The notes below the pieces were generated by a model that ran no database searches, had not been told where the DNA came from, and worked only from the letters and a program-made list of their open reading frames with translations. The translations under genes were made by a program, and so were the position numbers. DNA of 64,000 bases from Cercis canadensis (lineage: Eukaryota > Streptophyta > Magnoliopsida > Fabales > Fabaceae), in NCBI GenBank assembly GCA_003255065.1, contig QAOA01006484.1, positions 57,538 through 121,537 of the forward strand, read 5' to 3'. Each line of letters opens with the position of its first letter. Position 1 is the first letter of the stretch. This document shows, piece by piece, positions 12,066-21,895 of this stretch.

Positions 12066-12795
12066 TAGAAGATCTCGCAAAATTCTCATAAGACTTTTGG
12101 TTGTCTCTTTTCGGAATACACTATACGCTATAAAAGATTAGTCTTAGGAAAATTATCCTTGATTTTTTCTTTATCTTATCAAATTGTCATTTCGAAGTAA
12201 AGATGCCTATTCCCTTACCATTATGAAATCTCCTAGAGTTTTCAACTTAGATTTACCAATCACTTCACTTTATATGTAAGATTAATAGAATAAGATGCTG
12301 GAGTTTTTTTACCCCCCATTAACTTGTCAAGTAGAGTTATGAAGCTATTATAGACTAAAGTAAACGGCATCTCTATAAAGTCAAAGAAATGAAGTAAGCA
12401 AGTATATGGGTAAAGAAGATCTCGCAAAATTCTCATAAGACTTTTACTTTTGTCTCTTATATTTTTTTGATATAATACTTTTTTATTGATGGATTTTGAT
12501 CTAATAATACTTTTGTCTCTTATTGAAATACACTATACGCTATATATATAAGATTGGTTTTAAAAAAATTATCCTTGATTTATTTACTTCTTTTATTTTA
12601 CATGAAATCAAATTGTCATTTCCAAGTAAATATGCCTATCCCCTCATGGTTATAAAATCTCTTGGAGTTTTCAACTTAGATTTACCAATCGAATCACTTT
12701 AATAGAATAAGATGCTAGAGTTTTTTTAGCCCCTATTAACTTGTTAAGTAGAGTTATGAAGCTATCATAGAATAAAGTAAACAGCATCTATATAA
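12066..12795. repeat. Tandem direct duplication, unit about 350-380 bp
   Basis: The motif AGAAGATCTCGCAAAATTCT starts both halves (about 12066 and 12416). The two halves stay collinear through shared landmarks such as ACACTATACGCTATA and AGTAGAGTTATGAAGCTAT. Copy B also has both unit starts (about 52675 and 53110), so the tandem event came before the segmental duplication. Confidence 0.8.
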
Positions 12796-12799
12796 AGTC

Positions 12800-13515
12800 A
12801 AAAAAATAATGTAAGCAGGTTTGGGTAGTTTGTAAGAGGTCAAAGATTTGAACATTTGTGTCCTCATGTAACAAAAAAAGAAATGAAGTAAGGAATTCTT
12901 AACATGCATTATGATCAAAACTACAGGTCTATTTGTTTTTTAAGAAAATACAGAGAAAATGTATTCAAGCCAAAATATTTTCTGAAAACTTATAGATATT
13001 GTTGTGTAAGTATATCCCACGGAAAAATAAAATTTTCAGGGAGCAATTGTGAGTCTAAGATTTTCTGTTTATAAATCTTTTTCTATCCCCTAAAAATAAA
13101 AAATAAAAAATATGAAAACATTTTCCTGCAAGTTGTTTTCCGAAAAACAAAATGGACCCTAAATACTAATATTTACCGTCATTCGGTCTAAAATGATGCT
13201 AAAAAGAACTCAAAATGAAACTTTTAAAAATAGAAGAGCTTGTTTATCAACAAAATTTACAATGTAAAATTACATTAGTATACGGTATGATGGGATTCTC
13301 AAAATTGGAGAAATTTCATAACAAGTCATTCGTGGCTTTCAAAAAGCATAAATAAAATAAAAGTTTAAATATACTGCCGGTTCTATAGTTTGAATAAATT
13401 TTGAATCATGTCTCTATACTTTTTTTTTTGAGTTCTTATAGTTTGATTTTTTTTTTTTTTTTTATTTGGTCCTTGTCATCACTCTAGGTTACAACTCCAT
13501 TAGTTTAGTGCTGAC
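12800..13515. other. AT-rich DNA, host site of the hAT-like composite
   Basis: No gene seen. The text at 13372-13515 continues after the composite at 19155 (CTCCATTAGTTTAGTG... then TTGACATGACA), so the composite interrupted an older repeat that mentions no recognisable protein. Confidence 0.45.
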
Positions 13516-14050
13516 TAGTGGCGGATCTTGAACAAAATTATTGAGGGGGCAAAAAAATACTTAGTAATTAATAGAAAAAAAATTATAATGATATACATAT
13601 TTTACAATATTCATACTTAGAGACAAAATACATCATATATTAAAATATTTCTNAACATTTCTTCACAAAGATAAACAGTTGTATTGCATAAGATAAAATG
13701 TATACTAACCTTGATTTGTTGTAGATGTCATGTTAATTGCAAAAGCACAAAAATAAACCACGAAAACAAAAAAGATAGTTCACTGTGTAACATATTAATG
13801 TATTAAAATTTAGAAATGTGACAACACAATTAATTAAACATAATGTCAAATGAAATAACTAAAAATTACCTCTACTTAATGTGCTGCTCTCCTCTCTTTT
13901 AATGACTTAAAATCATCAATAATAGAAACTTAATGTAAAAGTGGGCTTAAACATTTTATTAATTTGTTTTGAGGGGGCTATATGTAGTTTTTCTTAAAAA
14001 AAATTGAATGGGCAAATATTTTTTTAAGAAACTTAATTAAGAATTTTTTT

Positions 14051-14148
14051 TTGGGGGGCAGTTATCCCTCTCTGTTTCAACGAATATCTGTCAGTGATCA
14101 ACANGGGCAGTTATCCCTCTCTATTTCAACGAATATCTGTCAGTGATC
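14051..14148. repeat. 48-bp direct duplication around a single N
   Basis: The sequence beginning CAGTTATCCCTCTCT occurs at 14058 and again at 14107 with one base change, with an N at 14104 between. This is the pattern of two overlapping contig ends left unmerged. Confidence 0.75.
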
Positions 14149-14366
14149 AACAATATCTAAGCGTACATGCTTGTAAAAATTCATTCAAATCAAAAGAAAG
14201 AGCTTTTATAGCACAGAAAATGATGGCTAAAATGATAACATATTTATAGTTTTGCATGTTTTAAATAAATTATATTTAATAATAATGATAATTTAAGTAT
14301 TTTGTAATTCTAAGCCAATTTGAATCCCTTAAATTTAAAGAGTTTATGATGGATATATAAAGTCGA

Positions 14367-15152
14367 TGCGAAGACAATCGTGCATGGAAGTATGTACGCG
14401 ATCTTGATGAAGCAAAATGGACTTTGCAAGGAGATACTGAGGGGAGACGTTATGGCATGATGACTACCAATTTGGCTGAGAATATTAATGGCACATTGAA
14501 GGGTGTTCGCAACATGCCTATTACTGCCCTAGTTAGAGCAACATATTACAAGTTAAATGCTATTTTCACTAAAAAAAGGGATGAAGCTGGTAATATGAGA
14601 GCTAGTGGACAACAATGGACCGAGTATGTCGTGGATAAGATGCGTGAAAATTCACGAGAGGCGTCATCACACAAGCCTCGTTTGTTCAACAGGGACACCG
14701 GTTTATTCGAGGTTGAGGAGAGGTATAATATGAGAACCAGGACGGCTGGACGCACGTTTGTTGTCAACCTAAATGAAAGAAGGTGTAGTTGCGGTAAATT
14801 TAAAGCACTTCATTTCCCATGTTCACATGCAATATCTGCATGTGCTTCAGCTTCCCTCAATGAATGGTCTTATGTGGATCCGGTATACTCTATTCAAAAT
14901 TTAATGAATGCGTATCGTGGACAGTTTATGCCTATTGGTGGACAGGAATATTGGCCCGAGATCCAGGGGATACATATTAGCCTCAACCCCGCGATGCTGA
15001 GGAAGAAAGGTCGTCCTGTTACGAATCGCATTCGAAATGAGATGGATTGGCGGGATCCAAGCAGAACCCGGACAATAATAAAATGCAGTATCTGTCGCAC
15101 GGAAGGGCATAATAGGCGAAACTATCCACTTAGAAGAATGCCTGATCCATGA
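14367..15152 (+). pseudogene. C-terminal half of a MULE (Mutator-like) transposase
   Basis: The frame contains TLQGDTEGRRYGMMTTNLAE followed by the region between the MULE transposase core and its DNA-binding tail. It then has a SWIM zinc finger (CSCGKFKALHFPCSH, pattern CxC...CxH) and a CCHC knuckle near the C-terminus. In the knuckle, CSICRTEGHNRRNY, the last cysteine is replaced by tyrosine (TAT). The catalytic N-terminal half is absent upstream, where the sequence turns AT-rich and non-coding. The best reading starts inside the gene with no credible ATG. It lies tail-to-tail with the PMD gene, about 215 bp apart. It cannot encode an active transposase. Confidence 0.85.
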
Positions 15153-15367
15153 ATAAATAACTTACTTGTAGAATTTGAAATGTTTATGTTGAGTTTGTTA
15201 TTGTTTTGATTATTAATTATAAAGAGTCTGGATATGTGGCATATTGTTCAATTATATCTTGTTTAAGTTTCAAACGTTTAAATAATGATATAACGTATGA
15301 ACTCAAATATAATAATAATCAACATCTCTAATAATAGACATATCATGTGTACAATAACAATCTAACA

Positions 15368-18300
15368 CTAACGTCTATGTCGAAACAAATGTCCGCCTGT
15401 CCCACATCTGGGAGGTTTACTAACACGTCGTGGCAGTTCTTCTTCAGCAGGTTGGGTGGCTGGTGGTGACAGTTCTTCCTCAGCAGGCTGGGTGGCTGAA
15501 GGTGTCATGTAATCATACATATCCCCTGATGAAAACAGTCTAGTCCCAGTCATCGCTGGATCATAGGGATGACGTGCTGTCAGAGGAGTCATCGTCAAAT
15601 CGGTCCAATTTCCCGTATACTCTGTCTGTGAAGAGGGGTCGTGGTATGTATCAATCGCTGATGAGGAAACACGAGGATCAACATCAAAAAAATTGTATAC
15701 AGGAGATTGTACCGCATGTGGTGTCATATCAAAGTACCCCTGGTTCTCTGTAACTTGTACTGGATCGGGCCTATACGGCTCGTCGACCGATGAACCAGCC
15801 ACATCTACGCGATGATCAGAGTGAGACGAACTCTGAGATCTATCACTGGAACGATGTCGGGAGCTAGTGGCGGGTGAGGCAGGATGGCGTCGTGATGATG
15901 TAGCATGTGCCTCCGAAGACATGGCTGCACTCCCTGCTGAGTTCGTCGCCTCAGGAGCCATATGGGGTTGGGGTTGCATCACCGGTGGGAACATCCCAAA
16001 CTCTACAAACACCCCGGTGAGTCTCGAAACAAATGCCTCATATCTCTCAGGTGTCAAACCCTGCTGAGGAACCGTTCCCCAACCCTGCTGAGGCACCCCT
16101 TGCTGATGAACACCCTGCTGACTCTCCCAACCATGCTGAGGCACCCCCTGCTGAGGAACACCCTGCTGACTCCCCCAACCCTGCCGACTACTACCACCCT
16201 GCTGACTCCCCCAACCATGCTGAGGCACCCCCTGCTGAGGAACACCCTGCTGACTCCCCCAACCATGCTGAGGCACCCCCTGCTGAGGAACACCCTGCTG
16301 ACTTCCCCAATCCTGCCGACTACTACCACCCTCATGAGATTGAGGATGAGTAGGAACAAATGCCTCATATCTCTCAGGTGTCAAACCCTGCTGAGGAACC
16401 GTTCTCCAACCCTGCTGAGGCACCCCCTGCTGAGGAACACCCTGCTGACTCCCCCAACCCTGCCGACTACTACCACCCTGCTGACTCCCCCAACCATGCT
16501 GAGGCACCCCCTGCTGAGGAACACCCTGCTGACTTCCCCAACCCTGCCGACTACTACCACCCTCATAAGATTGAGGATGAGTAGGAACCTGCACCGTAAT
16601 AAATTATGGTTCATAATTTCATGATAAAGTTTGAGGATGAGTAGGAACCTGCACCGTAATAAATTATGGCTCATCATTTCTTGACAAAAAAATGTAGTAA
16701 CTTAAAACAAATTCAAAAACAAACATAATAACTGTAACGTTTTTACCTGTCCACTAGCTATGGCATTTTCAAGCCTCATCCATCGACGCGTTATGCGTGA
16801 GTACCATGCAATGTAATCCGGGTCTACTCCAAACGGCTCGTTTAACTTAACTACATATTGACGTCGATCATCCCACAAAAGGTTGTGAGTCATATGATGC
16901 ACCGTCCATAATGTAGCCTGCTTTCCCCTCATGTTGACATTGTGTAGTTCTGTATCATAAAACGTAATATCTCGGGGAATGTGTTGTCTGCACCCAAATT
17001 GGCGTAGAACTCGATCTGGATTGTGGTGCTCTACAATGTGATAACATATTAATGGCACCTTAGCAGCCCAAATTTCATGCCCCCTAACATAATAGTTCGG
17101 GAGTCGTGCCATCAATGCCTTGGTATATGGTTGCCACACAATCTGTTTACATACAACATTAATAATATGAAACATATTTCTTACAACAAATTCCAGTAAT
17201 AAATGACATACATTAATTACTAGTAACAAGAATTCTTACATCATCACTTTCAAGTAGATCAAATGCCCGTCGATACCCTTTTTGGTCCGCGCCGTAAATA
17301 ATATTGGTCCAATCTAGAGGAGTTTTCCATCTAACATGTTTCAAATATTACACTATAATTAATTACGTTTATTACATTAAACAAATAATGTACTATTAAT
17401 TATGTCTATTATACTATAAAAATAATGTCATTCTAATATGAATCATATAATCTAATTGACAACTCTTTATATTAATGTACTATAATTTTAAATAAATTAT
17501 CAGAATATAAAATAGTTTAATTAAAAATAACTTCAAATTTAATTTACTTACCTAATCGCAAGTGGCCCAGTTAGATCACGCTCTTCTCGCCTCGGAGCTA
17601 TATACGGGAATCTCTCCCATGCCCAACACTGGAGCAAAAAACAGCATCCTGCAAAGTTATCAGCTTCCTCAAGAGAAGTCATGCAAAGACTTCTATACAG
17701 ATAGGCAAGACAAGCTGATCCCCAGCTGAATCTCCCAGCCTCATCCCAATTTTCTAACAACTTTAAATACATAACATGTACACAATTGCCACTACGATCA
17801 GGCATCAGCCACATGCCAATTAAACGCAATATATGTGCTCTTGCAAATTGTTGTACTACATCATCTGCAGCATCATTTGGGCATCGACTAAATGTTCGCG
17901 AAAGCCAGCTCAGTTTCAGTCTTCCTCCAGCTAAGGCAGAATCAGGTGGAGTTACGCCAAGCAATTCCCGACAAAGATCACTCCATGTGTAACCAGTATA
18001 CTCGGATACTGCTTCCCCATCAACAGGAAGACCAAGTAACACCTCTACATCTTGCAATGTGATAGTACACTCACCGCAAGGCATATGAAATGTATGTGTT
18101 TCGGGCCTCCATCGTTCAACTAATGCAGAAATTAACTGGACATCAATATGAGCAGGTTCTATTTCTGCGACCCCACCAAAACCTGCCCTTCTCACGTATT
18201 CCATAACTCGATCATTAGGTCTACGTATATTACTATGAGATCGAGGACGTAACTCTATATCAATCTGTATAAAAATTACAATAATTTATAACAAATTTAT

Positions 18301-18455
18301 AATAATATAAAAAATTCTACAAATTTAAAATACTCTAACAAAAATATTTATAAATTACTTACTCCAGTATTCCATATTTTTGTTGATATGTGATTATTTT
18401 GTTCAGTCAACAGAGTAGGATCTTGTGGTCCTGGTACTATAACTTCATCCGCCAT
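15368..18455 (-). CDS. Plant mobile domain (PMD, MAIN-like) protein, complete five-exon gene
   Basis: Exons on the minus strand: 18455-18363, 18264-17552, 17330-17240, 17142-16747, 16588-15368. All borders are GT-AG, phases agree, and the frame is open for 837 residues. Residues about 32-430 match the PMD domain of MAIN/MAIL proteins and the so-called protein phosphatase 7 long form homologues: HTFHMPCGECTITLQDVEVL, LLGLPVDG, RAHILRLIGMWLMPD, CCFLLQCWAWERFP, then PLDWTNI. The C-terminal exon is a Gln/Gly/Pro repeat (QQGVPQQGW units) followed by a Ser-rich tail ending HRR. No phosphatase domain is present. Arabidopsis MAIN and MAIL1 act in the nucleus in silencing and genome stability. PMD copies are also known inside plant transposons, and the MULE remnant next door says this one belongs to that transposon-borne class. 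Promoter is unusual (see 18456-18950). Confidence 0.85.
16060..16588 (-). repeat. In-frame QQG/GW repeat array in the PMD protein
   Basis: About 27-33-bp units encoding GWGSQQGVPQQGVPQ-like or GGSSRQ variants are arranged in larger blocks, including a block of about 350 bp that starts VPTHPQS and occurs twice (16588 and about 16352). All lengths are multiples of three, so the array has expanded without breaking the frame. Long open frames on the other strand in this stretch are its mirror image. Confidence 0.85.
16567..16680 (-). repeat. 60-bp tandem duplication containing the last splice acceptor of the PMD gene
   Basis: TTGAGGATGAGTAGGAACCT and the next 25 bases recur exactly 60 bp apart (16571 and 16631). 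Each copy contains the same acceptor, GTGCAG before GTTCCTACTCA on the minus strand. Using the outer acceptor would add VPTHPQTLS and then TGA, giving a protein without the repeat tail. The inner acceptor keeps the frame. Confidence 0.8.
17143..17239 (-). other. Intron 3 of the PMD gene
   Basis: GTAAGAATTC donor at 17239 and an AAACAG acceptor at 17143. An open frame runs through this intron into exon 4, but the splice signals and the domain match favour removal. Confidence 0.7.
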
Positions 18456-18950
18456 AATGTACACCAAAAAAATAAAAAAAAACTTCTAGTACAATGGATA
18501 CAAAATTATAGCTCAACAAGAGGAACAACAAGCAGCAAAGAAGCAAAGCAATGAAGTTAAAAAGAGAACCAAAAAAATTAAAATGAGAAGCAAGGAACCA
18601 GAGAAGATGAGAAGCAGAGAAGTAAGTTGAGAAGTTGAGAAGTGGAGAAGTGAATGAGGAATTCGGAGGGGAAGGGCGGAGGAAGAAGAGAGAAAGGGCC
18701 AAAAAGTTTGCCACGTGTCACGTCCCCGTTCGGCCTTCAAACGGCTGGCTGGGGAGCTGACACGTGGCATCCGTTCAACGGTCAGCTCTGCGGTGACCAG
18801 TGGGAGCACGACAAGACCGGACGCGCCGTGGGCCCCACGGCGCGTCCCTTGAGAATGCGCCGGCGGGCCCACGGCGCGTCTGTGGGACCCACCTCTGACG
18901 CATCTGTTTTTTTTTTTAAATTCTAAATTTTTTTTAGACTACATTATTTA
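18456..18950 (-). promoter_or_regulatory. GC-rich upstream region of the PMD gene with G-boxes and a palindrome
   Basis: Unlike its AT-rich surroundings, 18660-18905 is GC-rich. It holds two G-boxes (CACGTG) inside an inverted repeat, TGCCACGTGTCA at 18709 and TGACACGTGGCA at 18758. It also holds a perfect 14-1-14 palindrome at 18819-18847 (arm GGACGCGCCGTGGG), with a further CGGCGCGTC copy near 18868. G-boxes bind bZIP/bHLH factors in plants. Whether these act here is not shown. Confidence 0.5.
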
Positions 18951-19162
18951 GGTAAAATTGTTTCTGACTACATTATTTAGGAAAATAACTTTGCAAAGTA
19001 TATTAATTTGGTGAAAGTGCCTAGGAACTCTTACAAATCTTGGAGATTTGGATGTGTCTCATAACATAGCAAACATTGTTTTAAAAAACTTAATTAAGAA
19101 TTTTTTTTTGGGGGGGCGGTTACCCCCCTCTGTCTGAATAAAGATCTGCCACTGGTGTTGAC

Positions 19163-20612
19163 ATGACAAACAGTTTTTCCATTTGGCAATATATGAGGTT
19201 TACATGGCGCCAAAGTAGCATACAAATTGCCACCCATCAAACGCACATGCAAGGCATGTGGCTCAATTTTCCCTAAATTTTTCTAATTTTTGTGCTACTT
19301 TGGTGTCATGTCAACTTCTTTTATTGTCACACAGACAAACTATTTATCATGTGAACACTAAATTAAAAAGCATGTTGTAAAACAAATTATATACTCATGG
19401 AATCAAAGCTTAATTAGCATAACACATTCAAATCGACTCTAAACTCTAAAGGCTCAATTGAATGTGAATGGAAGACTCTCCAACAAATCTATCAAGAAGA
19501 GAATATTTTATCACATTAAAATAAGTCTAGAGAGACTCAAAATAAAAAGAAAAGCACATTGGTAAGCATTTCCTCAAATTAGCAAGAATTCACCTTAGTA
19601 AAATTGAGAGCTTTTAAGAATGGGTAAAATTACCAATGTATCTTCACTCGAATAATTCTAACTACCTCTCAAGAGTTATTCTAACCTCTAATTCATTGCC
19701 ATATATATAGTCTCACACCATAAAGTGACATGACATACTAAATTTCTAAAATCTTTCAATGAAAGTTAAATTAAATACTATTGGTTTTTTTGTTTTTAAA
19801 AACAGTTTTTGAAAACAGTTATTTCTTGTTCTTGTTTTCTTGTTTTTAAAACAGTTTTGTGAGAGAAAATTTTTAAAAACAGTTTTCAAAAACAGTTTTA
19901 CCAAACAAGTTTTTTTGTTTTTTTGTTTTCAAAAACAAAAAACTGTTTTTAAAAACAGATTTCAAACAGGCCCTATATCTCTAATAAAAAAAAAAAGTTG
20001 TAAAAGCTTTAGAGTGGGGATGGTCCAACCATGTAAAGAGAGACATAAGAGAAACAAATCATATGTGGATTAAAGTTAAAATTAAATAAGATATCAAGTG
20101 CTAAGTAGAATCCACCAAAAATAAAAAATAAATTACTAAGTAGAAATTAGTGAGGTCAAGAGATTCCTAGCTCACTTGAAAAGTGGGAAATGAGGGAAAA
20201 GTGATGGGATCAATTCTCTCTTTGTTGTGGAGGCATTTTGGAAGCAAAGAACGGTGGGAACAGTTTGGAAGCAAAGAACGGTGGAAACAATCTGGAAAGC
20301 AAAGGACGGTGGAAAATGGAAGGAGGCTGATTCGTTACGGCTAATTACCAAGTTCACATTATCTCTATTAGACTTTATTTTAATAGGTTTTTCACATTTA
20401 CAAATTCTTTTAATGCAAAAGCAACTTCAAAATAAATTATACATTTCTATTAAAAAAAATAATACACTTTCACTTTTGATGATTCAAATTTTCAAGGGAA
20501 TGCCCAAAAAGATTTATTATTTCATGAGTAAAAAANGACCATCCTCAAAAAGATTTATTATTTCATGAGTAAGAAAAATGTTTGAAATTGCTATGACATA
20601 TCACTAGGGGTG

Positions 20613-20644
<32 letters not shown>

Positions 20645-20783
20645 CACATAATAATTACATATATAAATATAATAGGGTTAAATGTAGTTTCAATCTTTTA
20701 TTTTAATGATTCTTACGAGTCAATCCTATTTTTAACAGAAGGAATATTGAGAAATTTAAGAAAGTAATTTATCAATTCCTATT
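19163..20783. other. AT-rich DNA with a palindromic MITE-like block; no gene seen
   Basis: At about 19780-19975 there are many opposed copies of AAAACAGTTTT and TTGTTTTTAAAAACAG ending in ...TTTCAAACAGGCC. This is a foldback shape typical of small plant inverted-repeat elements. Nothing else is recognisable. A TA microsatellite lies at 20615-20641, and an N at 20536 sits between two copies of AAAAAGATTTATTATTTCAT. Confidence 0.5.
20238..20312. repeat. Short tandem repeat, about 25 bp x 3
   Basis: Three successive units of the form TGGAAGCAAAGAACGGTGG with AACAGT/AACAAT spacers. The third unit is more diverged. No coding role is apparent. Confidence 0.75.
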
Positions 20784-21773
20784 TTATAGTCAAAGTCACA
20801 TAATCTCTTATTTTTATAGAGGCATCGCACGCCTACAAGGTACCATAAAATTATCCCAAATATAAACATAATAGTAATCATGCGAAAGGATTATTATTAA
20901 AACCTACAAAAAAAGTCATTAGATGTGATTTAATGGTAAAGAGTTTTGATAATTTGCAAAAAGTCAGAAATGGGAGCCTCATATCCTCATGTAACCAAAA
21001 TGCATAACCGCATAAATTAAGGAATATTTTTGTAATTTTGTAGGCATGTCAAGCAGTAAGTGTAGACACACCGTAATGTTAACATTCTACATATTAGTGA
21101 GATCACTTTCAGTTTATTTGTTAANATTCTAGTATGACCAACTGTCCCCACTAACTCTCGGGTCCTGGCTTCCCCACTGCAATACACAAAGGTAATATTG
21201 TGTATTGTTATACAATAAGTCATTGATGGTGGACTAACCCCGTAATTTTGGTATTTAGCACAATCTTGAACAATACATAATATAGTTATTGTGTTTAAAT
21301 ATGATTACTATGTTTAAGTATGTGATTATTATTCAATAAAAAAAATATATGTAATTATTATGTTCAAATATAATGAGATTTTTCTTGTACCTTCAATGCA
21401 TATGATGCATGGGTGCACATAGTCCAATCTTTATGTGGTAGTGTCTGTAGTCAAAGCCATAATGTTTTATAGTCAAAGCCAGATAATCTCTTATTTTTGT
21501 AGAGGCACGCATGCCTACAAGGTACCATAAAATTATCCAAAATATAAACATAATAATAATCATGCAAAAGGATTATTATTGAAACCTAAAAAAAAAGTCA
21601 TTAGGTGTAATTTAATGGAGCCCCATATCCTTGTGTAACCAAAATGCATAACCGCATAAATCAAGGAATATTTTTGTAATTTTGTAGGCATGCCAAGCAG
21701 TAAGTGTAGTCACACTGTAATGTTAACATTCTACATATTAGTGAGATCACTTTCAGTTTATTTGTTAACATTA
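20784..21773. repeat. Direct duplication of DNA upstream of SOS1
   Basis: 20784-21125 and 21466-21773 match from TAGTCAAAG through CACACCGTAATGTTAACATT to TTTGTTAA. The second unit lacks about 40 bp. The first unit ends exactly at an N (21125), so either a real duplication or an unmerged contig end is possible. Point differences in the units favour at least some real duplication. Confidence 0.7.
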
Positions 21774-21895
21774 CGATTTCTTCCCTCTCAGACTCTCACT
21801 GCCACATGGTGTGTCTGGTATCTCGGATAGCACCGTAATGTTAACGCATGCATTGAGCTGAAATTATCATGCCTTGCTCAATTTTCTCTCCTCAA
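21774..21895 (+). promoter_or_regulatory. SOS1 5' leader / proximal promoter
   Basis: The sequence between the upstream repeat and the ATG is conserved at 53380-53550 in copy B. Shared landmarks are CTCACTGCCACATGGTGTGTCTG and TATCTCGGATAGCACCGTAA. A CACATG motif is present. No clear TATA box was seen. Confidence 0.4.

Larger units (their letters stand above)
3321..12560. repeat. Segmental duplication, copy A (partner 43742-53290; a further match at 21710-22230)
   Basis: Read in order, this stretch matches 43742-53290 in the same orientation, with scattered substitutions and large indels. Anchors: hnRNP exon 1 (3321/43742), HTATSF1-like fragment (5985/45270), a zinc-binding RT fragment (10868/51857) and a tandem repeat (12066/52675). 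The match resumes at 21710, running into SOS1 exon 1 (partner 53310-53870). Copy A alone has about 4786-5908, an AT-rich element at 8778-9566, and the 9 kb from 12560 to 21710. Copy B alone has the insertions listed separately. Confidence 0.85.
13516..19154. mobile_element. hAT-like composite element carrying MULE and PMD sequences
   Basis: Left end TAGTGGCGGATCTT and right end AAGATCTGCCACTG form an imperfect terminal inverted repeat (12 of 14). The flanks GTGCTGAC (13508-13515) and GTGTTGAC (19155-19162) are an 8-bp target duplication with one mismatch, as expected for hAT. Inside the ends lie G-tract blocks (14048, 19110) next to the shared text AACTTAATTAAGAATTTTTTTT, seen at both sides (about 14030 and 19085). 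This suggests that the MULE/PMD cargo landed in an older small element and duplicated part of it. No hAT transposase is present, so the element is non-autonomous. Confidence 0.65.

Noticed and set aside
16060-16588. Array resembling a CRISPR at first glance
   Set aside because: Units are coding and in frame, there are no unique spacers, and this is plant nuclear DNA.
15962-16624. Repetitive plus-strand frames with HPLLRNTLL or HAEAPPAEE units
   Set aside because: Mirror images of the QQG repeat of the PMD gene on the other strand.
18445-18926. Open frames on both strands upstream of the PMD gene
   Set aside because: Created by the GC-rich palindromic island; no domain and no splice support.
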